Assembly (NCBI RefSeq): GCF_001294335.1
Contig: NZ_LGKG01000136.1
Location: 50,785 to 114,784, forward strand
DNA length: 64,000 bases
DNA from: Streptomyces chattanoogensis
GTDB taxonomy: Bacteria > Actinomycetota > Actinomycetes > Streptomycetales > Streptomycetaceae
Reading direction: 5' to 3'
Below are positions 8,461 to 16,395 of the stretch, piece by piece. The notes beneath the pieces are model-generated. The model saw only the letters and a program-made list of their open reading frames with translations, had not been told where the DNA came from and did no database searches. Positions within the stretch are counted from its first letter, which is position 1; every line of letters begins with the position of its first letter. Both the position numbers and the translations under genes were made by a program.

Positions 8461-9237
8461 ATGTCCCGCACTTACCTCATCACCGGAGCCGCCTCCGGCA
8501 TCGGCAAGGCCACCGCCACCCGGCTCGAGGAGCAGGGGCACACGGTGATCGGCGCCGATCTCCAGGACGCCGACATCGTCGCGGACCTCGCCACCCCCGA
8601 GGGCCGGTCCCACCTGGTCCAGCGCACAGGCGAGCTGAGCGGTGGGCGGCTCGACGCCGTGATCGCGGGCGCCGGCCTCGCCGGTTTCGCACCGCGCGCC
8701 GTCAGCGTCAATTACTTCGGCGCGGTCGCCACCTTGGAAGGGCTGCGCCCCCTGCTGGCCGCCGGTACCCACCCGCGCGCGGTCGTCATCGCCTCGGTCG
8801 CCTCCATCCACCCTCACCACACGGCCATCGCCGACGCGGCACTCGCCGGTGACGAGGAAGCGGCGCTGGCCGCCGCCCAGGCAGCGGCCGACCGGGGAGA
8901 GGGCTATGCGATCTACGGCTCGACCAAGGCCGCCATCGCCCGATGGATACGCCGCACCGCCGTGACCGCAGACTGGGCGGGCGCCGGTATCCCCCTCAAC
9001 GCCATCGCCCCCGGAACCGTCGTCACCCCTATGACCGAACCCATGCTGGCCAGCCCCGAAATGCGCAAGGTCGTCGACGCGGCCGTCCCCATGCCGCTCC
9101 ACGGCCACGCCCAGCCGGCACAGATCGCCCCCCTCCTGACCTGGCTCACCTCTCCCGAGAACGAACTGGTCACCGGCCAGGTCGTCTTCATCGACGGCGG
9201 CGCCGACGCCGTACTGCGCGGCGACGGCACATGGTGA
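8461..9237 (+). CDS. SDR-family oxidoreductase (3-alpha-hydroxysteroid dehydrogenase-like)
   Basis: The 258-residue short-chain dehydrogenase has the NAD(P)-binding TGAASGIG loop (residues 7-14), the catalytic YGSTK tetrad element and the SVASIHPHH segment carrying the catalytic Ser. VNYFGAV in place of the usual NNAG-containing stretch, and the inserted region between Ser and Tyr, resemble the 3-alpha-hydroxysteroid dehydrogenase / carbonyl reductase subgroup. ATG 8461 is chosen because GAAGGAG lies six bases upstream. The gene is divergent from a TetR gene that probably represses it. It ends 186 bases before rfbC; membership in the neighbouring diketopiperazine cluster is possible but not indicated. 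Confidence 0.85.
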   Translation: MSRTYLITGAASGIGKATATRLEEQGHTVIGADLQDADIVADLATPEGRSHLVQRTGELSGGRLDAVIAGAGLAGFAPRAVSVNYFGAVATLEGLRPLLAAGTHPRAVVIASVASIHPHHTAIADAALAGDEEAALAAAQAAADRGEGYAIYGSTKAAIARWIRRTAVTADWAGAGIPLNAIAPGTVVTPMTEPMLASPEMRKVVDAAVPMPLHGHAQPAQIAPLLTWLTSPENELVTGQVVFIDGGADAVLRGDGTW

Positions 9238-9423
9238 ACCGTCGAGGGAAACGGCCGTTCAGGGACCACCTCGGTTCCGTCCCCGTCGAAAGGCCGAGGC
9301 CTGCCCGCCACGCCAGGCGGAGTGCTCGGTGGCCCGGCCGGGTGCGTGGCAAGGTGGTTGACCGGAGAGCGGAGCGTCAGGTTCCGCAACCGGCCGTGAG
9401 GGCGCGGAGTGAAGGAGTGTCAG

Positions 9424-10044
9424 GTGCGGGCACTGGACATCGCGGGGGCGTGGATCACTGAGCCGAAGGTCTTCGGGGATCGGCGCGGGACCTTCCACGA
9501 GTGGTTCCGCGCGGAACGGTTCCGTGAGTGCACCGGCCATGACCTGAGGGTTCTCCAGGCCAACTGCTCGGTGTCGGCGCGCGGGGTGCTGCGCGGGGTG
9601 CACTTCGCCGATGTGCCGCCGGGCCAGGGGAAGTTCGTCACCTGTGTGCGGGGGGCGGTGCTGGACGTGGTGGTGGACATCCGGCCGGGTTCGCCGACGT
9701 ACCGGCGCTGGGTGGCACAGCGGCTCGACGACCGGACCCGGTGTGCCGTCTACGTCGCGGAGGGACTGGGCCACGCCTTCATGGCGCTGTCCGACGACGC
9801 GACCGTGGTGTATCTGTGCTCCGAGGGGTACGCACCGGGGCGCGAGCACGGCATTGATCCGCTCGATCCCGAACTGGGCATCGACTGGCCGGCCGGGCTG
9901 GACCCGGTCCTGTCCGAGAAGGACGCGGGAGCCCCGTCGCTGGCCGAGGCGGAACGGGCCGGACTGCTGCCGTCCTTCGACCGGTGTCTGGCTCACTACG
10001 AACGACGCCTGGCTCAGCCGGCGCCCCGGTCAGAACGGCAGTGA
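9424..10044 (+). CDS. rfbC: dTDP-4-dehydrorhamnose 3,5-epimerase
   Basis: The 206-residue cupin enzyme is of the RmlC/StrM type. It converts dTDP-4-keto-6-deoxy-D-glucose to dTDP-4-keto-L-rhamnose. Seen are FGDRRGTFHEWF, SARGVLRGVHFADVPPGQGK with the catalytic His, VVVDIRPGSPTYRRW, EGLGHAFMAL and YLCSEGYAPGREHGI. The variant GLGHAFMAL and the Tyr-containing YLCSEGY stretch are typical of epimerases in secondary-metabolite clusters. GTG 9424 is chosen because GAAGGAG sits six bases before it. The last 31 bases overlap the 3' end of rfbD on the opposite strand. Together with rfbD, rfbB and rfbA it completes a dTDP-L-rhamnose pathway. Confidence 0.9.
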   Translation: MRALDIAGAWITEPKVFGDRRGTFHEWFRAERFRECTGHDLRVLQANCSVSARGVLRGVHFADVPPGQGKFVTCVRGAVLDVVVDIRPGSPTYRRWVAQRLDDRTRCAVYVAEGLGHAFMALSDDATVVYLCSEGYAPGREHGIDPLDPELGIDWPAGLDPVLSEKDAGAPSLAEAERAGLLPSFDRCLAHYERRLAQPAPRSERQ

Positions 10045-10955
10045 GCCGGCGGGCCGGTGCCCGGCGGCCGCTGCCGCTCGACGGCGAGCAGGGCGGGGAA
10101 CGCCTCGGCGAGTGCGGCTCTCCATTGCCGGATCGGCTCGATCCTGGCGGCCCGCCAAGCGGCGTGGCTCAGGACGCCATGGGCGGGCCGGGGGGCGGGG
10201 CGGGCCAGTGCCAGGCTGGTGGTGCCCCCCACGCGCCCCGGGTCCGCGCCCAGCAGACGGAACGTCTCCTGGGCCAGGCCGTGCCACGTGGTCGCGCCGC
10301 GGCTGGTGCCGTGGTAGACGCCGGCCGGCGCCGTGCCGCGCAGGGCGCCGAGACCGAGCCGTACGAGCAGGTCGGCGAGGTCGGCGGTCCAGGTGGGCTG
10401 GCCCCGCTGGTCGTCCACGACCTCGACGTGGTCGCGCTCGCGCTCCAGCCGGATCATGGTGCGGACGAAGTTGCGGCCACCCGCGCCGTAGAGCCAGGCG
10501 GTGCGGACGACATAGCCGGTGCCCGGCAGACCCGCCAGCACCGCCTGCTCCCCGGCGAGCTTGGTGCGCCCGTAGGCGGTCCGGGGGCCGGGGCGGTCGT
10601 CCTCGGCACGGGAGCCTTCCAGGTCGCCGGAGAAGACGTAGTTCGTGGAGAGGTGGAGCAGCCGGGTACCGGACTGGGCGCAGGCCGCGGCGAGATGGCG
10701 TGGCCCGTCGCCGTTGACGCGGGCGGCGGCGTCCTCGTGGGTCTCGGCGTCGTCCACGGCGGTCCATGCGGCGCAGTTCACCACCACGTCGGGCCGGTGT
10801 GTGCGCAACGCGGTGCGGACGGCGCGGGCCTGGGTGATGTCGAGATCGCGCCGGAGCAGCCCGGTGGCTTCCGCACCGTCCAGCCGGGCGAGCCGGGCGC
10901 ACACGTCCCGCCCGAGCATTCCGCCGGCCCCGGTCACCAGCCAGCGGACTACCAC
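10014..10955 (-). CDS. rfbD: dTDP-4-dehydrorhamnose reductase
   Basis: The 313-residue extended-SDR enzyme (RmlD/StrL) reduces dTDP-4-keto-L-rhamnose to dTDP-L-rhamnose with NAD(P)H. It shows the dinucleotide loop (RWLVTGAGGMLGRDV), VVNCAAWTAVDDAE, STNYVFSGD, and the catalytic YGRTK after GPRTA. The GTG start overlaps the rfbB stop by 7 bases, so rfbA-rfbB-rfbD form one tightly coupled operon read on the minus strand. The C-terminal end overlaps rfbC on the other strand, so the two genes cannot share a terminator. Length is normal for the family. Confidence 0.9.
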   Translation of the reverse strand: MVVRWLVTGAGGMLGRDVCARLARLDGAEATGLLRRDLDITQARAVRTALRTHRPDVVVNCAAWTAVDDAETHEDAAARVNGDGPRHLAAACAQSGTRLLHLSTNYVFSGDLEGSRAEDDRPGPRTAYGRTKLAGEQAVLAGLPGTGYVVRTAWLYGAGGRNFVRTMIRLERERDHVEVVDDQRGQPTWTADLADLLVRLGLGALRGTAPAGVYHGTSRGATTWHGLAQETFRLLGADPGRVGGTTSLALARPAPRPAHGVLSHAAWRAARIEPIRQWRAALAEAFPALLAVERQRPPGTGPPAHCRSDRGAG

Positions 10956-11935
10956 GTCCGTTCCCACCAGTCGCGGTTGTCGCGGTACCAGGCCACGGTC
11001 TCGGCCAGGCCGGTGGCGAAGTCCGTGCGCGGGCGGTACCCCAGCTCCTGCCTGATCTTCGTGCAGTCGAGGGAGTACCGCCGGTCGTGGCCCTTGCGGT
11101 CGGTGACCTGCTCGACCAGCTCCCAGCCCGCTCCGCAGCCGGCCAGGAGCCGGCCGGTCAGTTCCCGGTTGGTGAGCTCGGTGTCCCCGCCGATGTTGTA
11201 GATCTCGCCGGGGCGGCCGGCGGTGCGGACCAGTTCGACGGCGCGGACGTGGTCGTCGACGTGCAGCCACTCGCGGACGTTCAGCCCGTCGCCGTAGAGC
11301 GGCACCTTCAGTCCCCGGAGCAGCCGGGTGACGAAGAGCGGGATGAGCTTCTCCGGGTACTGGTGGTGTCCGTAGGTGTTGGAGCAGCGGGTGATCCTGA
11401 CGTCCAGGCCGTGGGTGCGGTGGTAGGCGAGGGCGGTCAGATCGGCGGCCGCCTTGGAGGCGGCGTAGGGCGAGTTGGGCATGAGGGGCGCGGTCTCTGT
11501 CCAGGAGCCCGTGGTGAGGGAGCCGTAGACCTCGTCGGTGGAGATCTGGACGAAGGTCCGCACGCCCGCCCGCAGGGCGGCGTCCAGCAGGGTGTGGGTA
11601 CCGAGGACATTGGTCGTCATGAAGTCCGCGGCGCCCGCGATGGACCGGTCGACATGGGTTTCCGCGGCGAAGTTGACCACGTATTGGTGATCGCTCATCA
11701 GCTCTGTGACGAGCCCGGCGTCGCAGATGTCGCCGGTGACGACGGTGCAGGCGGGATGGTCGCGGACGGCCGCCAGATTTTCCGGATTGCCGGCGTAGGT
11801 CATCTTGTCCAGCACGGTGACGCGGGGGGTGTCGGCCGGGTCGACGGGTCCGGACCCGTCGACGAGCAGGGTGCGGACATAGTGGGAACCGATGAAGCCG
11901 GCCGCTCCGGTGACGAGGATCGCCTCGGCGGTCAT
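10949..11935 (-). CDS. rfbB: dTDP-glucose 4,6-dehydratase
   Basis: The 328-residue extended SDR (RmlB/StrE) converts dTDP-D-glucose to dTDP-4-keto-6-deoxy-D-glucose. Motifs are the NAD loop VTGAAGFIGSHYVR, NFAAETHVDRSI, the QISTDEVYGSL segment with the catalytic Thr-Asp-Glu triad, the YAASK Tyr-Lys pair and the NTYGHHQYPEKLIP substrate block. The ATG overlaps the rfbA stop as ATGA and the stop overlaps the rfbD start. Clustering with a glycosyltransferase and a CDPS points to a role in supplying a deoxysugar to a natural product. Streptomycetes often also keep a copy for cell-wall glycans. Confidence 0.93.
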   Translation of the reverse strand: MTAEAILVTGAAGFIGSHYVRTLLVDGSGPVDPADTPRVTVLDKMTYAGNPENLAAVRDHPACTVVTGDICDAGLVTELMSDHQYVVNFAAETHVDRSIAGAADFMTTNVLGTHTLLDAALRAGVRTFVQISTDEVYGSLTTGSWTETAPLMPNSPYAASKAAADLTALAYHRTHGLDVRITRCSNTYGHHQYPEKLIPLFVTRLLRGLKVPLYGDGLNVREWLHVDDHVRAVELVRTAGRPGEIYNIGGDTELTNRELTGRLLAGCGAGWELVEQVTDRKGHDRRYSLDCTKIRQELGYRPRTDFATGLAETVAWYRDNRDWWERTW

Positions 11936-13011
11936 GAGCAGATCCTGGCCGAGCTGTGGTCGCCGAGGACGAACCGGTGGGCGCGCGGCGTCGTCGACGC
12001 CGGGGCGACGTCGACGCCGCGTCCGATGAGGGACGCCTCGATCCGCCGGACACCGCGGATCGAGGAGCCCGGGAGCACGATGGAGAACTCGATCTCGCTG
12101 TCGTGGACGTGGCAGTCCTCGGCGACCGAGGTGGACGGGCCGATATAGGAGTCGGCGACGGTCGTGCCGCGGCCGATGATCGCCGGGCCGACGATGCGGG
12201 ACCCGCGGATGCGGGCGCCCTCGGCGATGGACACCCGGCCGATGATCTCGCTGTCGCCGTCGACGGATCCGTCGGTACGCGGCTCGACGGTCTCCAGCAC
12301 GGCGCGGTTGACTTCCAGCATGTCCGTGACGTTCCCGGTGTCCTTCCAATAGCCGGAGACGACCGTGGAGCGTACGTCCCTGCCGTTGTCCATCAGCCAC
12401 TGGAGGGCGTCGGTGATCTCCAGCTCGCCGCGCCGGGACGGCCGGATGGCCCGTACGGCGGTATGCACCGCGGGAGTGAAGAGGTAGACCCCGACCAGCG
12501 CCAGGTCGCTCTTGGGCTGGGGCGGTTTCTCCTCCAGCCGGATGACTCTGCCGGAGCCGTCCAGCTCGGCCACTCCGAAGGCGGTGGGATCGTTCACGGC
12601 GGTCAGGAGGATCTGCGCGTCCGGGCGTTGCCGGCGGAAGGAGCCGACGAAGCCGGTGATGCCACCGATGATGAAGTTGTCGCCCAGATACATCACGAAG
12701 TCGTCATCTCCGAGGAAGTCCCGGGCGATGAGCACGGCGTGGGCGAGCCCCAGCGGGGCGTGCTGGGGGATGTAGGTGACGTCGAGGCCGAACGCCGATC
12801 CGTCCCCGACGGCCCGCCGGATCTCCTGGCAGGTGGCGCCGACGACGATGCCGACGTCGGTGATTCCGGCCTCCGCGATGGCCTCGAGACCGTAGAAGAG
12901 CACCGGTTTGTTGGCGACCGGGACCAGTTGCTTGGCGGACGTGTGGGTGATCGGCCGGAGCCGTACGCCCGCGCCTCCGGCCAGCACAAGAGCCTTCACG
13001 GCGGTGATCAT
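11932..13011 (-). CDS. rfbA: Glucose-1-phosphate thymidylyltransferase (long StrD type)
   Basis: The 359-residue nucleotidyltransferase makes dTDP-glucose from glucose-1-phosphate and dTTP. It has the pyrophosphorylase signature LAGGAGVRLRPITHTSAKQL, KPVLFYGLEAI, and MYLGDNFI. It carries an additional C-terminal left-handed beta-helix of hexapeptide-like repeats (about residues 250-345). That makes it the long StrD-like form found in antibiotic clusters, rather than the short RmlA of cell-wall synthesis. ATG 13011 is used; GTG 12999 would begin directly at the conserved VKALVLAGG and is equally possible, neither having a strong ribosome site. It is first gene of the minus-strand sugar operon, divergent from the CDPS. 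Confidence 0.9.
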   Translation of the reverse strand: MITAVKALVLAGGAGVRLRPITHTSAKQLVPVANKPVLFYGLEAIAEAGITDVGIVVGATCQEIRRAVGDGSAFGLDVTYIPQHAPLGLAHAVLIARDFLGDDDFVMYLGDNFIIGGITGFVGSFRRQRPDAQILLTAVNDPTAFGVAELDGSGRVIRLEEKPPQPKSDLALVGVYLFTPAVHTAVRAIRPSRRGELEITDALQWLMDNGRDVRSTVVSGYWKDTGNVTDMLEVNRAVLETVEPRTDGSVDGDSEIIGRVSIAEGARIRGSRIVGPAIIGRGTTVADSYIGPSTSVAEDCHVHDSEIEFSIVLPGSSIRGVRRIEASLIGRGVDVAPASTTPRAHRFVLGDHSSARICS

Positions 13012-13107
13012 ATGGGCGGCTTGCCGTCAACCGGGATCATCGACTCACCTTCGGCGAGCCTTCGGTCCGCGCGCGAGCCGATCGTGCCGGTGGCAATATG
13101 CAGATTC
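13012..13107. promoter_or_regulatory. Divergent control region between rfbA and CDPS
   Basis: Only 96 bases separate the starts of the sugar operon and the CDPS-P450 operon, so their promoters must lie back to back here. The stretch just before the CDPS start and into its first codons (about 13092-13132) is markedly AT-richer than its surroundings. No clear operator palindrome is seen. The shared region would allow joint regulation. Confidence 0.5.
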
Positions 13108-13824
13108 ATGAGCATACAAAGTCATATAGGCGGTTTTGTCGTGCGCACCCTGTCGCACAGCCATCAGCGGATCCTGAACCGTGCGGAACATGTCCTCATA
13201 GGCCTGAGCCCGTTCAACGGCTACTACAAGCCGCGGCTCGTCCGGGACCTGGTGGCCTGGGGCCACCAGCACTTCGACCGTGCGGATGTGTTCGTCCCCG
13301 GCTGGGAGACCGCCCATACGCTGACCGGTGCCGGCATGAGTCCCCGGGACGCGGTGCACCGCTCCCGCCGGGCCGCCAAGCGGCTCCGCAACGCCGCCGT
13401 CGACGCCCTGCGGTCCTGCGGCGACACCGAACCACATATGCGCGTCCACACCTCCACGACGCTCGCAAGCCGGGGGGCGTACACCCGATTGCACGACCGG
13501 GTCCGCACGGAGTACGCGCGCGATCCGGTGATCCGCGCCGCCTGCCGGGAGACCGCCCGCGCGGCCCTGCGGACGCACTGCGCCGGGCAGCCGTCCGAGC
13601 AGCAGATCGACCTCGCCGTCAGCTATCCGCTCGCCGAACTCCCGCTGATCCTCGACAGCCCGGCGATCTTCGCGACCGAGTCGTCGGTCGTCGTCTACCA
13701 CCGCGAGCTGGGGCCCCTGACCCCGCTGATCCTGGGCCATTCCCCGACCGTGTGGCCGGTCGCCGGGCAGGGCTTCGCGGTCGTCACACCACCGCCGACC
13801 GCCCTCCGAAGGAGCGCAGGATGA
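13108..13824 (+). CDS. Cyclodipeptide synthase (CDPS)
   Basis: The 238-residue protein matches the AlbC-type CDPS family, which uses two aminoacyl-tRNAs to make a cyclic dipeptide (2,5-diketopiperazine). Catalytic landmarks are all present: the nucleophile Ser34 in HVLIGLSPFNGYY, Tyr173 and Glu177 in SYPLAELPL, and Tyr197-His198 in SSVVVYH. Asn37 and the Tyr-His pair place it in the NYH subfamily. Basic residues in helix 4 (RRAAKRLR, 87-94) fit tRNA binding. ATG 13108 gives a length equal to AlbC; GTG 13141 is an alternative. The stop overlaps the P450 start (ATGA). The amino acids used cannot be read reliably from pocket residues by eye. Confidence 0.9.
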   Translation: MSIQSHIGGFVVRTLSHSHQRILNRAEHVLIGLSPFNGYYKPRLVRDLVAWGHQHFDRADVFVPGWETAHTLTGAGMSPRDAVHRSRRAAKRLRNAAVDALRSCGDTEPHMRVHTSTTLASRGAYTRLHDRVRTEYARDPVIRAACRETARAALRTHCAGQPSEQQIDLAVSYPLAELPLILDSPAIFATESSVVVYHRELGPLTPLILGHSPTVWPVAGQGFAVVTPPPTALRRSAG

Positions 13825-15026
13825 GCCGCGTCAACGATTTCAGCCCGCCGCTGCGGTACCCCTTCGCCCTGGGCCGGCACGGCACCCCGCCCCCGGTCAT
13901 CGCCTGGGCGCGCAAGCACCACCCGGTGTGCCCGGTGATCCTGCCGAGTGGCCGGCAGGTCTGGATGCTCACCCGGAAGGACGACATCACCCGGCTGCTC
14001 ACCGACCCGGTCTTCTCCCGCGACCTGGTCTACCCCGGCGCGCCGCGCTTCGTCGGCGAGGACTTCACCGCCGTGCCCGGCGGCATCTTCAATCTGGACG
14101 GCGCCGACCACGCCCGGATCCGCCACGTCCTCGCGCCGCACTTCACGCCCTCGGCAGCGGCCCGGCACGCGGAGATGATCGCCCGGCACGCGGAGGGCCT
14201 GCTGGACGCCATGGAGACCGGGCCGAACCCCGTCGATCTCGTCGAGGCCTACGCGGCTCCGCTGCCGCTCAGGGTGAGCTGCGAGGTTCTCGGCATACCC
14301 CTGCAGCAGCGGGCCGCGTACCTGGACGCCTTCCGCACCCAGACAAGCCTGGTGGTCACCGCCGCGGATGTCGCTGCCGCGACCGCCGCGACGCTGGATC
14401 TCACCGAGCAGATCATCAAGGGCAAACGAGCGGACGGCGACCACAGCGGGCCCCTCGGCGAGCTGGTCCGGGCCGAGGCCGAAGGCGTCATCAGCGACGA
14501 GGAGTTGCACGGCACCGCCAGCTATCTCCTCGTCACCGGTTCGGAGCCGCTGGTACCGCCGCTGGCCACCGGGGCGGTGACCCTGATGCGCCACCCCGAC
14601 CAGCTGAACGCCTGTGTCGCCGAGGAGGAGTTGTGGCCGCGGGCGGTGGACGAAGTACTGCGCTACCACCACAACGGAGTCCTGGGCCTGCCCCGGGTGG
14701 CCACCGAGGACATCACCCTGCACCGGGTGCGTATCGCGGCGGGCGACGGAGTCTGCGCACCGATGCTCGGCGCCACCTGGGACCCCAGGCACTACCGGTG
14801 CCCGGAGAAGTTCGACATCCATCGCACCGGAGACATGACGGCGACCTTCGGCGCCGGACCGCACTTCTGCCTGGGAAGCGCGTTCGCGCGGGTCTTTCTG
14901 ACCACCGCCTACGCGGCCCTATTCCGGCGCTTCCCCGACCTGTTCCTGGCCGTGCCCGAGGACGACCTGCCCTGGCAGACGGAGATTCAGCTGATCCGGC
15001 CGGCCAGGGTGCCGGTCTGCTGGTGA
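13821..15026 (+). CDS. Cytochrome P450, CDPS-associated
   Basis: The 401-residue bacterial class-I P450 has the heme loop FGAGPHFCLGSAFAR with the thiolate ligand Cys350, the K-helix EVLR and a normal overall length. Heme binding is therefore expected, unlike the Cys-less P450 homologues that serve as glycosyltransferase partners. The I-helix reads TGSEPLVPP (239-247). The usual AG-x-(D/E)-T proton-relay Thr is Pro243, an atypical feature. It is translationally coupled to the CDPS, so its substrate is presumably the cyclic dipeptide. Known CDPS-partner P450s catalyse aryl coupling, hydroxylation, dimerisation or nucleobase attachment. No ferredoxin gene is nearby. Confidence 0.9.
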   Translation: MSRVNDFSPPLRYPFALGRHGTPPPVIAWARKHHPVCPVILPSGRQVWMLTRKDDITRLLTDPVFSRDLVYPGAPRFVGEDFTAVPGGIFNLDGADHARIRHVLAPHFTPSAAARHAEMIARHAEGLLDAMETGPNPVDLVEAYAAPLPLRVSCEVLGIPLQQRAAYLDAFRTQTSLVVTAADVAAATAATLDLTEQIIKGKRADGDHSGPLGELVRAEAEGVISDEELHGTASYLLVTGSEPLVPPLATGAVTLMRHPDQLNACVAEEELWPRAVDEVLRYHHNGVLGLPRVATEDITLHRVRIAAGDGVCAPMLGATWDPRHYRCPEKFDIHRTGDMTATFGAGPHFCLGSAFARVFLTTAYAALFRRFPDLFLAVPEDDLPWQTEIQLIRPARVPVCW

Positions 15027-15127
15027 CGCGCCCGCAGGGCTCGCCGTCCCGCGGGGCGGCGGGCGGCGGCACCGGCCCGGTGGCGGCCTCCCGGACGGAC
15101 CGTTGCCGTGCCGCTCCGCCCGTGCGC

Positions 15128-16288
15128 TCAGGACGCCGCCGCGGCGAGCCGCCGGACGAACGCGTCCGGTCCCGGCATGGCGGCGATCTCCTCCCGCACC
15201 TCGGCGCACGCCTGGCGGATCTCCGCGTCGCCCAGCGCCCGCTCCACGGCTTCCCGCAGCTCGGCACGGCCGGGGCGGGTCTTCTCCAGGGCCGTGCCGA
15301 CTCCTCGGCGGAGTACGGCCTGCGCGTTGACCGGCTGATCCGCCGCGTGGGGCATCACCACCTGAGGGATGCCGAGGGCGAGCGCGGTGAACGTGCTGCC
15401 CGAGCCTCCGTGATGGACGACCGCGGCACAGCCCGGCAGGACCGCGGTGAGCGGAACCCAGCCGACCGGCCGGACGCCGGGGGGAAGGGGACGCCCTGCC
15501 GGCGGGGTGGCGGAACCGATGGCGAGGACGACCTCGGCGTCGAAGCCGGCCAGGGCCTCCAGCACGGTGGCCAGGGTCTCGTCCATGCCCAGCTCCGGGA
15601 GAACCGACCCCCAGGTCACGCAGATCCGCGGACGCCGGGGACGGACGAGCAGCCAGTCGGGCACCACCCCGCCGCCGTTGCACGGCACGAACCGCAGCGG
15701 CACACCGGGCTCGACGCCGTGCGGGCGCAGACTCGGCGGGCAGACGTCGGCGGTGAACACGGGCGGGGCGGGCGGGTCCGGCAGCAGTGCGGAGAGGTCG
15801 GGGTAGGGCAGGCCGAGGCCGATGTGGACGGAGGCGACGCCCGCCTGGTCGGCCGCGGACTGTCCGCCGCCGATGTAGGAGGTGAACACCAGCAGGTCCG
15901 GTGCCCAGTCACGGATGGCGCGCAGAATCCCGTCGGTCATCCGCCGGCCCACCTCCAGCGATCCGGAGAAGGCCTCGTCCTGGTCGCCCTCGGCCCCGTC
16001 CTGGCCACCCCCCGACCGCGACGGACATGTGAACCGCTGCCAGGCGGTCGACAGGTCGTGGGCCGCCGGCCGGGCGGCCATCGCGCGCTCGGCGAGGCGG
16101 CGGTAGGCGTGGGTGGCGGAACCGTCCGAGACCTCCACGGCGGCCAGTCCCAGCCGGGTCGCCATGTCCAGACTCGGGCCCGTCGCGGCCACCCGCACCT
16201 CATGGCCCGCGGACTGCGCCGCCCATGCCGTCGGCACGGCGGGCAGCAGATGACCGACTCCGGGTGCTGCCACGAAAAGGATGCGCAC
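15128..16288 (-). CDS. GT1-family (MGT/UGT-type) glycosyltransferase
   Basis: The 386-residue GT-B enzyme has an N-terminal acceptor domain opening ILFVAAPGVGHLLPAVPTAW and a C-terminal nucleotide-sugar domain with ICVTWGSV and the hallmark HHGGSGSTFTALALGIPQ, followed by ADQPVNAQ. This type transfers deoxysugars from dTDP donors to small molecules such as macrolides, aromatic polyketides and glycopeptides. The start is GTG 16288, with GGGGAG six bases upstream. It faces the CDPS-P450 operon tail to tail and diverges from the acyltransferase gene. With rfbABCD beside it, dTDP-L-rhamnose or a close relative is the obvious donor. The acceptor is inferred to be the P450-modified diketopiperazine. 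Confidence 0.88.
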   Translation of the reverse strand: MRILFVAAPGVGHLLPAVPTAWAAQSAGHEVRVAATGPSLDMATRLGLAAVEVSDGSATHAYRRLAERAMAARPAAHDLSTAWQRFTCPSRSGGGQDGAEGDQDEAFSGSLEVGRRMTDGILRAIRDWAPDLLVFTSYIGGGQSAADQAGVASVHIGLGLPYPDLSALLPDPPAPPVFTADVCPPSLRPHGVEPGVPLRFVPCNGGGVVPDWLLVRPRRPRICVTWGSVLPELGMDETLATVLEALAGFDAEVVLAIGSATPPAGRPLPPGVRPVGWVPLTAVLPGCAAVVHHGGSGSTFTALALGIPQVVMPHAADQPVNAQAVLRRGVGTALEKTRPGRAELREAVERALGDAEIRQACAEVREEIAAMPGPDAFVRRLAAAAS

Positions 16289-16395
16289 GGCGGGCTCCCC
16301 TGCACAGGTGGGCGGCAGTGCCGAGATGATCGCGACTATACGGGCGAGGTACGGGCCGGCAACGCAGCCGCGCCCCCGCCCCGGGGAATTTCACC

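Noticed and set aside
7562..9237. TetR/SDR pair as part of the cyclodipeptide cluster
   Set aside because: They form a self-contained divergent regulator-enzyme pair separated by 186 bases from rfbC. Inclusion is possible but nothing in the sequence requires it.
11956..13107. Long + strand extension upstream of the CDPS
   Set aside because: It is antisense to rfbA. CDPS homology and family length both begin at about 13108.
13821..15026. P450 as a catalytically dead glycosyltransferase helper (DesVIII/EryCII type)
   Set aside because: Those helpers lack the heme Cys loop; here FGAGPHFCLG is intact and the gene is coupled to the CDPS, not to the glycosyltransferase.
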